From Lunularia cruciata (Eukaryota > Streptophyta > Marchantiopsida > Lunulariales > Lunulariaceae): a DNA stretch of 64,000 nucleotides. The notes below the pieces were generated by a model. The model had not been told where the DNA came from. It made no database searches and saw nothing but the letters and a program-made list of their open reading frames with translations. A program made the position numbers and the translations under genes. The first letter of the stretch is position 1; each line of letters starts with the position of its first letter. Location: positions 78,634,218 to 78,698,217 of the forward strand of contig OX419755.1 of the NCBI GenBank assembly GCA_948567375.1, written 5' to 3'. Positions 22,807-31,960 of the stretch are shown here, piece after piece.

Positions 22807-23229
22807 TGTAAAAGACCAAAATTGAGGAGAGAAATAGGAGAATGGAAACTCACATTGGGACACTTGAATGAGAGAAAACTCCGAATGCCTAGCATGAGCT
22901 TTTGCTTTGGTATTTATAGGTAACATACAAGACTCATGAAGCTTCTCAAGAAGCTTCCTTGAGCCGCTTTCTTGGAGTGCAAGCCAAGTTAACCAAGAAG
23001 CTTCTCAAGAAGCTTCCTTCTAAAAGCCGCCTACTTGGAGTACAAGCTAAGCTAGTTAGAAGCTTCTAGAAGTTTCCTTCTAGAAGCTACCTGCTTAGGG
23101 TGCAAGTTAACTAGTTGGGAAGCTTCCCAAGAAGCTTCTTAGATACTTCTAGAATATTCTAGGCTATTTTGTCTTATTCTCTACTTCATAAACCTGACTA
23201 ACTTTGTCGCTAAACTCCATATTGTTACA
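22807..23229 (-). repeat. 5' LTR of chromovirus B
   Basis: 423 bp, nearly identical to 17593-18001. Has a denser heat-shock-like array at 23059-23085 (GAAGCTTCTAGAAGTTTC followed by TTCTAGAA) and the reversed TATA box near 22910-22917. Confidence 0.93.
23059..23085 (-). promoter_or_regulatory. Heat-shock-element-like array in chromovirus B 5' LTR
   Basis: Four alternating GAA/TTC units at 2-bp spacing, then a further TTC-TA-GAA pair. It lies upstream of the TATA box in the element's orientation. Confidence 0.6.
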
Positions 23230-23234
23230 CCTAG

Positions 23235-23833
23235 ACTGGTGCCCTAGCCAACTCGTCCACCCTCACTTGTTGTCCTAGTGATTGTGCCATTGTTATCTAC
23301 ACACCATATCCTAGCTTTTGGCTAGGAGAGGCAGTTTGATCCCATTCTTGGTGATCCTGGTAGCTTAGGACTTAGATACGAACGTCTCTTATGTCAAATG
23401 CCAAATGGTGGTAGAGTCACTCTTGTGTTGTGTTATGAGATGGAGGGTTTTTGTTTAGATTTCTTGTGATTGGACCCCCTCCATTCTCTGCTTCCTATTT
23501 GTGCACCACATTTGTGTGAGGTGTCCTGACTTTTGAGCGTTGGTGCTCTGGTGTGCTCTCGGTGGTGAGGCTGGAGTGATGACCAGTCAAACTACCTTTG
23601 TTTCTCTCCGGTGAGGTAGGAAGTGATGACCTGCAGACCGTGAGAGTGCGTGTTATGATGGTAGGTTACAAGTTGCACTTTCCCCTGATGTAGTTATCTC
23701 GGTTAGAGTTACATTAGTGGGTGGTGCTTAGTTGGTATTGGCCCTTGGTGGTGTTGGCACTTGGTGGGGTACTTGCGGTTGCAACTGGCAGTTACAATTG
23801 GTGGTTCTGGTTTGTTGTTGCGGTTACTTTGTC
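23235..23833 (+). other. Leader of element C (3' part)
   Basis: Continuation of the C leader after chromovirus B. The reverse complement of D at about 62270-62855 matches it throughout. No coding frame with a recognised domain. Confidence 0.6.
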
Positions 23834-25990
23834 ATGACAGAGTTCTTTGGAGATTCTAGAGGAGTTAGCCCTATAGTACGCAGTGGGTTTACTCGGAGTG
23901 GTGCTCGGTATCAGCCTGTATCTTAGGTCCCCGTGAAGGAGGAGATTGACTCTGAGTTGGAGTTCGACACAAGAGTTGATTCACTTGAGAGTGCACTTGG
24001 TGTGTCCGCACCGTTGTTGTGGGACATGGACGAGATTTATGGGGCCTCCAAAGACCCTAGGCGTTACTTTGGTACATTGGGTACCATTGAGTTGGATGAC
24101 TTCATCTAGGAGTTTGATAGTTGATGTGATTTGCAGCAGATGCAAAACCTGACTTTGTTCACACCTTTCATGGCATGGAAGGGGTTGTTTCAGCATCTGG
24201 AGGGTCTGCCGATGGATGACTACTATGAGTTTAGGAAAGCTCATTTGGAGGAGATTGAGTTATGTAGACAATATTGGTCTCCACACTATGTCTCCATCAC
24301 TTCAGGCTTGATGGCTAAGAGTAGATCGATTGTACCTATGAGTTCTAGCTCAAGTAGTGTTGGTGGAGCTAGTGGAGTTGCACTAGCTGGAGATAGTGCT
24401 ACTACGAGTGGAGGTACCGCTACAGGAGGTAGTGTGGTACCAGGGTTTAACCCCATGGTGGAGTTTTCCTATGTTTGAGGTAGAACTACCAGGGAGTACG
24501 GACTGACAAGCTGAGGAGCTTGTAGGAGTTCCAACGGAAGGCTGGAGAGAGCCTACGTGAGCATACACTCGTATGAGGCGGCTGATCAGTTTCACTTAGG
24601 GAGTTACTGAGGCCCAGGCAGTCCAATTTTGGTATAGGATACTAGACAAGGATTTGTGATGTAGTGTTTGTGATGCTACATTGTTATAGGTTACTTTGCC
24701 TACTTTGGCAGTGGTCTTTGGTTTGGTTGATCGTATTGAGCTCAACATGGTAGAAGAGAGGGTAGTGACATCTGGATTTGGTAGGAGACCTCATCCACAG
24801 TTGTGACTTCTTCTAGAGTGCATTAGAGTGCACCATGCCTAGTTGGTTTTTGAGGACAAGGTGGACAGCCCAGATCCTATGGAGCAAGTGGAGGGCCTAG
24901 TGGAGTTAGACCCTTACCTTCATTTTCGGGTCAGCGGCAGCCAGTGAGTGGTGGTGTTGCTTGTTGGACTTGTGGTGGACCTCACCATCATAGAGAGTGT
25001 ACTCAAGGCAGTGGACCTGATACCTCGGTTGCATCATAGCCAACACAGAGGCAGTGTGAGCATTACCACAGATTTGGTCACTCTAGTGACCGGTGTTTTG
25101 ACCTACACCCAGAGTTACGGAGTGGTAGGGATGCTATGGTAGGTAGTAGAGGAGCTTCAGTTCATGGAGGACGAGGTGGTAGAGGTGGTGGTAGAGGATC
25201 TACACCTAGTAGGGGTGCAGTACATGCCCTTACTTTTGATACAACTATGGCTACTCGGATTGAGCAGTTGGAGCAGAGATTGGCTAGTATGGCTATTGCT
25301 CAGAGGAGATCAGATTTGGGTGTTGAGGCTTCCACCTCATATACTGGTGATAGAGATGCTTTGGATTTCATGTGCGGAGCAGCACAAGTGGATGCATCTA
25401 CAGCAGTGACTAGGAGTGCAGTACGTGCTCTAGAGCCTAGAGAAGCATCAGTGGAGTTGGACCTACAGAGAAGAGAGGTCGAGAGATAGGTCAGACATCC
25501 CCAGTCTTTCATGCTATTTGAGGCATTGTAGACGACATCCATGGTTCCTAGATATCCTAGTGCTGGTGTGGTAGGTGGTGATGGAGTGCATGATGGACTA
25601 CCTGCTAGTCAGCCACTTACTACTACATAGACTGAGTCTAGCATGATGTTGGGGGCGGCTCAGCTGATTATGCGGCGTCCTTTGTTCTAGGCCAATGATA
25701 TGTTTACATTGGGAGTTGACCCAACCCCAATATTCCGGTTGGCTGCCACACTGTGTGAGAGTAGGGATGGTGCGGTTCTTACTACTAGGGCAGAGGTGGT
25801 TGATAGTGGAGCTGACTTGGTTGAGGAGCATGGGATTCATTTAGCGACTAGTGGTTTATGGCAAACAACAATAGCTAGACTGGAAGAGTTGCCAGCTAGA
25901 CTAGCCTTTGAGAGAGCACAGTTCACACCTGGTGTTGTCCTATTGGATAACCAGAGGGAGATTTTCCGTTTGGTGGGACCTTCAAGGAAG
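23834..25990 (+). pseudogene. gag: Decayed gag of element C
   Basis: Opens with MTEFFGDSRGVSP and continues in one frame, broken by stops, into protease. Visible: a capsid-like region with PFMAWKGLFQHLEGLPMDD and EFRKAHLEEIEL (24150-24260), a Ser/Gly/Thr-rich linker, and two nucleocapsid knuckles: CWTCGGPHHHREC (about 24961-24999) and CEHYHRFGHSSDRC (about 25057-25098). The second Cys of the second knuckle became Tyr; D keeps it as CEHCHRFGHISDRC. A Gly/Arg-rich RGG-like stretch (about 25145-25200) and a coiled EQLEQRLASMA segment follow. It would form the particle and bind RNA. Confidence 0.8.
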
Positions 25991-26400
25991 GTCTATACAC
26001 CATAGAGAGTCTTGTTAGACTCTGGTGCGCAGCCCCTTATGTTGGGGAAGGCTGCAGTTGTCAGTCTGGAGTTACGGAAGACCGATGTGGAGAGGTGTCT
26101 ATTTCAGATCTAGACATCTTTAGGTGGTGGTTTGACACCGTACATCACACGTGGGGAGCTTGTTGTCCAGCTTCAGCCTGGTCATCCGACTGATAGCTTG
26201 GTGGTGAGAGCTCAGGCTATTGCAACAATAGTTGAGTCATATGATGTGCTAGTTGGGGGAGCAATGTTATACCCCATGGGTTTCAACATTGACTATTGGG
26301 AGGAGACAACCTCTTATAGACCTGGTTGGTAGTCCGGTGAGGGACGAGTATGTCGCCTACTAGTACGCTTTAGTAGTGGCAGTCTTGGCTCACTACAATC
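25991..26400 (+). pseudogene. Aspartic protease of element C
   Basis: VLLDSGAQPLMLGKAAVVSL carries the Asp-Ser-Gly active site (GAC at 26018-26020). The flap and C-terminal part follow in VRAQAIATIVESYDVLVGGA and YPMGFNIDYW. It is in frame with gag upstream and the methyltransferase downstream, so all three were translated as one chain. Stops at 26003-26005, about 26114 and about 26330 disable this copy. Confidence 0.82.
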
Positions 26401-27720
26401 CGGGACCATGGCAACATTAGTTTTAGCTTTCAGTGGTGCAGTTACTTGGCCTGGTGACTCGTTGGAGGGGAACGCCCATGCAAAGGATACTCTAGTACCA
26501 GAGGAGATCACTCGGCTTTGGAGTACAAGTGGGATTGTTCTATCCACCTTGGATGTTCCATTGTGGAGTTCCAAGGAGGTATTGCAGCAACATGCAGATC
26601 AGTTGGTGCAACATGCTTGGAGTGGAGCCTTTGTACCATCAGGAGATGCATGTGAGGATGAGCCTCTAGAGGCAATTGCTTTGACACCTTTGGATACTAC
26701 ACTTATCGCTTGGCAGTATCCAGTAGAGGGGATATGTCTATTGGAGTTGTTTGGTGGGATCAGCACCAGACTAACTATGGTGTTATAGGCGGGTATACAA
26801 TTACAGAGGTACTTGTATGTAGAGAGAGATGAGACTGCTAGGCAAGTCTCTCTACATCATGTGGCACACTTGGCCTATCGATATCCGGAGTTATTACCGA
26901 TGTCAGCAGTCAGAGGTTACTAGAAGGCCCTATCAATAGACATTTCCTTACTGGGAGTGCATGACCTAAAGAGACATGGGCCTATTCACTTGGTAATTTT
27001 TGGATGGCCATGTTAGGGACATACACGTGTTGGTAGAGGATTGGGTCTTCAGGATCCTTGTTTTGGTGTGTTTTGGGAGATGTTACGGATACTACGACAT
27101 CTCCATGTTCATCGGTCTATTTCTCCAACTTACCTTTTGGAGAACGTTCCTTTGATGGGTGATTCATGCACCAGAGTGGTGGCAAGTACACATCAGGTCC
27201 ATTCTTGGATGGGACCTGTTGTATTGTTAAATGCAGCCAGAGTGGGATCACGGGCTTATCGTCTTCGTCTTTGGTGGACGAACCTCTTACCCAAAGAGGT
27301 TTTACAACGTGCTTATGACGAGATTCAACAACTTGACCACATCCTTGTTGATGACATCTTGAATGTTGGGCGTCAGTCTCAGACAGTGGTAGTGGCTAAT
27401 AGGTCACCTATGGCAGTGGTGAACCTAGTTGGACAGCCTAGAGCTGCATTTCCCACACTCATGAGTTTCCCAGGCTCTCATGCTTTTCGAGAAGGAGGAC
27501 CTGGACTTGTTTGGGACTCACAGTTACAGTAGTTGGTGGAGCCCAATGCTGATGAGAGAGAGAGCGGGTGATGGGTTTTCACACCGGTATTACTGCTGTT
27601 CCAGCAGTGTCAGAGGCATCCAGGAGTCATGTGTTAGGTCAGGCTATAGACTTGAACTGTTTGCCTGGATTATGAGCCTTGGCTTGGTAGAGCAGCGTAG
27701 GATGCACTTGATAGGCATCA
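26401..27720 (+). pseudogene. C5 cytosine DNA methyltransferase domain (DNMT3/DRM-like) inside gypsy element C
   Basis: Would transfer a methyl group from S-adenosylmethionine to cytosine in DNA. One frame contains motif I LLELFGGIS (26738-26764), YLYVERDETARQVSLHH, the catalytic loop HLVIFGWPC with Pro-Cys (Cys codon 27011-27013) then GHT and GLGLQDPCFGVFWEMLRIL, motif VI YLLENVP (Glu-Asn-Val 27140-27148), a RVGSRAYRLRLWWTNL segment matching the Arg-x-Arg motif VIII area, and a C-terminal ERER..GF and LGQAIDLNCL-like motif X. TAG stops at 26786, 26921, 27014 and 27530 and a GA dinucleotide expansion near 27555 kill it. It sits between protease and reverse transcriptase in their frame, so it is a captured domain, not a neighbouring gene. 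The order of motifs and the Glu-Asn-Val and Trp-Thr-Asn features point to DNMT3/DRM over Dcm or DNMT1. Confidence 0.88.
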
Positions 27721-28089
27721 CCAGTTGGACACTTGTGAGCCCTGTGTTTATCAAGACGATTCAGGCATATGCTGGGGGTGATGGACTGAGTGGACATGGT
27801 ATTTGTGGGACACATCCAATAGCTTCTAGGGAGAGTGGTCTACTTGGAATCCATCCAGGTGAGCGTGGGCTACTTGGATTACACCCTTGGTCCACATGGG
27901 ATGCAGCTAGAGAACGTGTGGAGCTTGCAGCCAGAGTGGAAGGAGTTTTTCACACAAAGGTTGGGACCTCTAGTGGCTCAGGAGCATGACACTATTGCTC
28001 CCGAGGGCCCAATGTAGCAGCCAGTCAGTACGTCTTCCACTTCTATGATAGTTATGGAGGATACTTGGGAGCCAGATCTTAGACCCAAG
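27721..28089 (+). other. Linker between methyltransferase and reverse transcriptase, element C
   Basis: Low-complexity coding remnant with repeated LLGIHPGERGLLGLHPW-like units (27836-27896). No domain recognised. D retains the same segment up to its break at 58165. Confidence 0.5.
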
Positions 28090-28890
28090 CTTACTGGAGA
28101 GGAAAGACAAAGGGTTTGAAGGTTCTTGAGGAGTCACACGAGTTGTTTTGCCTTCAATATGAAGGATTTGGGTGCTTTGAAGGGACCTGGTATACGGATT
28201 GAGCTGACTAGCAATACACCAGTTTTCCGACGTCCTTATTGCTATAGTGACATGGAGAGGACATTGATTCAGAGCCAAAGAAGTGACCTTTTTGAGGCTG
28301 GTTTGTTGGAGATTTTACATGGAGAGTATGCATCAACAACAATGATGCCAGCCAAGAAGGATATGCATGGCAACTATACAAATAAGTGGATGTGTGGAGA
28401 TTACCGTCCTATCAACCGACAGACCATGGCTGATTAGTATGCCATGCCTACACCAAAGGAGATTTTTGATGCATTTGGGCATGCAAAGGTCTTCGGTACT
28501 TTGGATCTTTGAGTGGGATATCATCAATTGCCGATCAGAGAGGAGGATAAGTCCAAGATAGCATTTTGGGCTATTGATCCTCACGGCAAGGATGTGTTAT
28601 ATCAGTGGAGGTTCTTACCATTTGGGTTAAAGAACGCTCTTGCTGAGTTCCAGAGGGTCATGGATAGGATCCTAGTTGGATTGGATTTTGCTCAGTGTTA
28701 TATTGATGACATTTTGGTTTATAGCACTATTGTGGAAGAGCATGAGAGATAGTTGTTGGAGGTGTTTGAGAGGTTGAGATCTCATGGACTCAAATTACAT
28801 CTTGGGAAGTGTAGGTTCTTCCATGAGCAGGTTGAGTATTTGGGTCACACTATCTACCCCGGAAGACTTGGTGTTTAGCAGACCAAGGTG
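28090..28890 (+). pseudogene. Reverse transcriptase of element C
   Basis: Ty3/gypsy reverse transcriptase: CGDYRPINRQT, GTLDL then VGYHQLPIREEDKSKIAF, WRFLPFGLKNALAEFQRVM and the catalytic YIDD (28699-28710), then QVEYLGHTI. Stops at 28435, 28510, 28750 and 28876 lie in an otherwise continuous frame. The first is TAG, and the 28510 TGA sits where the family has Ser/Arg. After correcting for the upstream GA expansion the frame is that of the methyltransferase, which supports a PR-DNMT-RT fusion polyprotein. Confidence 0.88.
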
Positions 28891-29515
28891 GAGGCTATTG
28901 CACGTATTCCTTGGCCTACGGATATGAGCAGAGTGCGAGCATTCCTTGGGTTGGTGAACTTCTATCGCCGCTATGTTAGAGAATTTAGTGCCATTGCCAA
29001 GGCCTTGACAAAGCTGACCAAGCTTACACAGGAGTGGTGTTGGGGAGATGAGCAGGAGAGAGCTTTTGTAGAGCTCAAGGAGAGGTTGACATTTGCTCCT
29101 ATTTTGAGGAGACAGATTAGAAGACGACCATTTCAGACCCATACTGATTGGAGTATGTTGGGGCTTGGAGCGGTGCTCACCCAACATGATGATGAGGGGA
29201 AGGAGTTTGTGGTGGCCTATGCTAGTCGCTCCAACAATTCAACAGAAGCAAAGTATAGTTTATATGAGGGAGAGTGCTTGGCAGCAGTTTGGGCAGTAGC
29301 ACATTTCCAATGTTACCTATTTGGTAACCCCTTCACTCTCATCACTAATCATCAGCCACTAAAGTGGTTGATGGAGTCCGACAAGCTTTCAAGGAAGCTT
29401 GCACGATGGGCTCTGATTTTATAGGAGTATGATTTCACGGTTGTTCACAAGCCTGGAGTGGTGAACCGTGATGCAGATGGGTTGAGTAGAAACCCATGTC
29501 CCAGCTAGTAGGATC
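28891..29515 (+). pseudogene. RNase H of element C
   Basis: Continues in the reverse transcriptase frame: FLGLVNFYRRYVREFSAIAK connection, FQTHTDWSMLGLGAVLTQHD (first Asp), SLYEGECLAAVWAVAHFQCY (Glu), then FTLITNHQPLKWL where the usual Asp has become Asn (GAT-to-AAT). It ends in VVHKPGVVNRDADGLSRNP. One TAG (29422-29424) and a frameshift just downstream separate it from integrase. Confidence 0.87.
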
Positions 29516-30740
29516 AGACCGGAGCATTTGGCATGGTGAGACAGATGAGGAGATGGTGCCAGGTTGGCATGCATCGGCCTTTCTGTGTATATTTTTAGAG
29601 GCTTTGGTAGTATCTTCTCATTGCATACAAGAGGAGTTATTGAGGTCACAAATCCAGAGAGTGAAGATATTGGTACAATTCAGCGAGACATTCATGATGA
29701 TGTCTTAGTGATGGACTATCTTCACACTGGTATTGTGGGTGGCACAATTGGGGCCAAGGAGAAAGACCGTGTTCTTCAGCAAGCCAGACGGTTTAGATTG
29801 GAGGGCAGACACCTTTTGCATGTATGGGAGGATGGTAGAGTGCGAGTAGTACCACTTCCAGCACAAAGACCACAGTTGGTCCGTCATGCTCATGAGGAGC
29901 TAGGACATTTTGGAGTAAAGCGTACATATAGCTTACTCCAGAGTCATTATTGGTGGCACGGTATGCAGACCGAGGTACAGCAGTTTGTTGCCAGATGTGT
30001 GGTTTGTGACCAAGTTAGAGCATCATTCAATGCTCCTATGCCACAATTACACCCATTACCTATCATGGGATTGGGTAAGCATTGGAGTTTGGACTTTGCT
30101 AGACCTTTACTGCAAACTATGAGACATCATTGGTATGTTTTGGTGATGGTGGAGCACTTCTCCAAGTGGATTGAGTTGGTGGCAGTTCCTGACAAGTCTA
30201 ATGAAGGGACAACTTACTTGTTCATGGATCGAGTTCTTAGTCATTTTGGTGCACCAGTTGAGGTTTTGACTGATCAGGGTACAAATTTCTTGGGAGAGTT
30301 TCAGGTCTTGTGTGACAAGGCTTTGATTGATCCTTGTACTACATCTCGAGATCACCCTAAGGCAGATGGCTTAGTAGAGAGAGTGGTTCAGACGGTGAAG
30401 AGAGGATTGCAAAAGTCTGGTTTGCAGAGAGGCCACTTGGGAGATTGGGATCTCCAGTTACCTTGGTTGGCCATGGGCTATCGGTTCAGCCGGCAAGCCT
30501 CCTTAATATCCTTCTCTCCGTACTTTCTACTCTATGGATGAGATCTAGATTTTCTTGCAGCCATTTGTTGAGATGCTACTATAGTTTTGGACTTGGATGA
30601 CCCCGATGTATGGATGAGTGCATGTTCTCAGCGGGTAGAGATCTTTTGGAGAGTGATGCCGATGGCCTTTGACAAATTGGTGATTGCTCAGCAGAGAGAT
30701 ACTTTATGCAATGCTAACATTTGAGGAGGAGGTTATAGAC
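29516..30740 (+). pseudogene. Integrase of element C
   Basis: The 325-codon open frame 29564-30541 holds the zinc region (HEELGHFGVKRTYSLL ... CVVCDQV), the core with all three acidic residues (WSLDF, LTDQGTNFLGEF, and Glu in ADGLVERVVQTVKRG) and LPWLAMGYRFSRQ. Catalytic residues are thus intact, although the frame no longer joins RNase H and ends at a TGA (30539-30541). A decayed C-terminal region follows to about 30740 and leads to the PHD finger where related chromoviruses have a chromodomain. Confidence 0.88.
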
Positions 30741-30987
30741 CCTCAATCCGTCGATTTCATCTAGGCGACTATGTATATCTACAACAGACAACACCAACGA
30801 CACTTGATGTTTTGATAGGCCGCACTATCTTGAGAGTGCGTGAGGTTTTCCATATGGAGTCCTTGTGTTGGAAGGACGTGATGGTGTTGTTTGGAAGGAT
30901 CATGTGCGCAATTGTGCGCCATGCCAACTCCCAAACATTGATGGTACTATGGACCCAAGCTTGGCACTTATACATGCAGGCTTGAGG
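30741..30987 (+). pseudogene. Integrase C-terminal spacer, element C
   Basis: Decayed coding DNA with short frames such as VREVFHMESLCWKDVMVL. It probably links the integrase to the PHD finger. G has a matching segment near 43930-44160. Confidence 0.5.
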
Positions 30988-31128
30988 TGTATGTTATGTG
31001 GCTCTTTTGGTGGAGCTACTACTATGTTAGTGTGTGATAGTTGTTCAAGAGGATGGCATATGGCATGTATGACTCCTCCCCTCATGGTGGTTCTTTAGGA
31101 ACAATGGTTATGTCCTAGATGTACTTGA
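30988..31128 (+). pseudogene. PHD finger downstream of integrase, element C
   Basis: A full C4HC3 zinc finger: Cys codons at 30988, 30997, 31033 and 31042, His at 31057, Cys at 31066, 31111 and 31120. This gives spacing C-x2-C-x11-C-x2-C-x4-H-x2-C-x14-C-x2-C. Hallmark segments are VCDSC, GWHMAC, PPL and WLCPRC. One TAG (31096-31098) breaks it just before the last Cys pair; the copy in G reads Gln nearby. A TGA (31126-31128) marks the polyprotein end. PHD fingers bind histone H3 tails by their Lys4 state, so the likely role is to tether the integration complex to chosen chromatin. It is not in the frame of the 29564-30541 integrase, because of decay. Confidence 0.87.
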
Positions 31129-31295
31129 CCTATAGCTAGTTCATTCTTTATATGGTATAGATTGCAGACAAGCGACTAACGATGGGGCTCCATAGCACCC
31201 GGCCTCTTGATCTTTACCATTATAGGGTATACTATATACGTAGAGTAGATGGCTATCTGAAGTTAGAGGGACCTAACCGCCAGCTAGGGGGGCAA
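31129..31295 (+). other. 3' untranslated region and polypurine tract, element C
   Basis: Short non-coding stretch ending in AGCTAGGGGGGCAA (31283-31295), the polypurine tract. It is conserved in G as the reverse complement near 43627-43640. Confidence 0.75.
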
Positions 31296-31404
31296 TTGTG
31301 GCACTTTAGAGTCTATGTATGACTTATGTGTGAGTTGTGCTTCTATAGTGTATGATGTTGACAGTAATGTATGTTGTGTAACGATATATATATACGCATG
31401 ACAA
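31296..31404 (+). repeat. Repeat B1 of element C
   Basis: A 109-bp unit, TTGTGGCACTTTAGAG ... GCATGACAA, directly after the polypurine tract. It matches B2 (31855-31960) and, reversed, both B units of G. No copy precedes or follows A1 at the 5' end. Confidence 0.85.
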
Positions 31405-31405
31405 T

Positions 31406-31854
31406 TGTCACACCATTTATAGTGTTGCATCTAGATGCTTGGACACTCGAGTTCTAGTGATAGAAGTTAGAGTTATTTCAGCAGTTTCTTAGAGACTACT
31501 TTATGGCGGTCAGATTTGGTGTTTGGGGTACTAACTTCACAGTGGGGCCCACCATTACTTTGCACCGTTTGCACTGTCAAGTGTGCCATCAGCGGGACCG
31601 TTAGGGTTCAGACCTAGCTCAAGTCTAGGGGGTATACTTTCAAAGTGCAGCTCCAGAGAGCTCACTTCTCTGATGTTGAGCCTTTGAGTTCTTGGCTATG
31701 GTGGACAGAGGCCGGTGAGCGTCACCTAGATTCTCTATGCTTGAGTGGGTGTGGCTTGACTGTAATCAATGCCCAGTTGTTGGCAGTTTATAGAGTGACA
31801 GATCAAGTACTGATCTGAGTTGAGTTGAGTTGAGAATGGTAAACAATCTGATTA
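31406..31854 (+). repeat. Repeat A2 of element C (3' LTR core)
   Basis: 449 bp, TGTCACACCATTTATAG ... CTGATTA; the counterpart of A1 (447 bp). Confidence 0.88.
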
Positions 31855-31960
31855 TTGTGTCACTTTAGAGTCTATGTATGAATTATGTGTGAGTTGTGCT
31901 TCTATAGTGTATGATGTTGACAGCAATGTATGTTGTGTAGCGATGTATATATGCACGACA
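31855..31960 (+). repeat. Repeat B2, 3' terminus of element C
   Basis: 106 bp, TTGTGTCACTTTAGAG ... GCACGACA, a second copy of B1. It ends exactly where copia F resumes with GCTACC. G ends at the same terminal CA (42904), so this is the family's true end. Confidence 0.82.

Larger units (their letters stand above)
17593..23229 (-). mobile_element. Ty3/gypsy chromovirus B, nested in element C
   Basis: Complete 5.6-kb minus-strand element with near-identical LTRs (17593-18001 and 22807-23229), so it is the youngest full insertion seen here. It has a perfect CCTAG target duplication (17588-17592 and 23230-23234). The interrupted sequence rejoins across it and matches D near 62850-62880. Order on the minus strand: LTR, iMet primer site, gag, protease, reverse transcriptase, RNase H, integrase, chromodomain, LTR. 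Some stops and frameshifts make it defective. Confidence 0.94.
16456..31960 (+). mobile_element. Ty3/gypsy retrotransposon C carrying a DNA methyltransferase and a PHD finger
   Basis: About 9.9 kb without the 5.6-kb chromovirus B nested at 17593-23229. Order: A1 repeat 16456-16902, leader, gag with two zinc knuckles, aspartic protease, DNMT3/DRM-type cytosine methyltransferase, reverse transcriptase, RNase H, DDE integrase, PHD finger, polypurine tract, B1, A2, B2. From 23834 to about 27557 gag, protease and methyltransferase share one reading frame broken only by stop codons. A 2-bp GA expansion then shifts the frame, and allowing for it reverse transcriptase is in the same frame, so these were one polyprotein. 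It is inserted in copia F, with GCTC (16452-16455) and GCTA (31961-31964) as likely target duplication. D and G are relatives on the minus strand. Confidence 0.88.

Noticed and set aside
26401..27720. Methyltransferase as a separate host gene or gene fragment caught between elements
   Set aside because: It is in frame with the protease before it and, after one 2-bp expansion, with the reverse transcriptase after it, and D has it in the same position.
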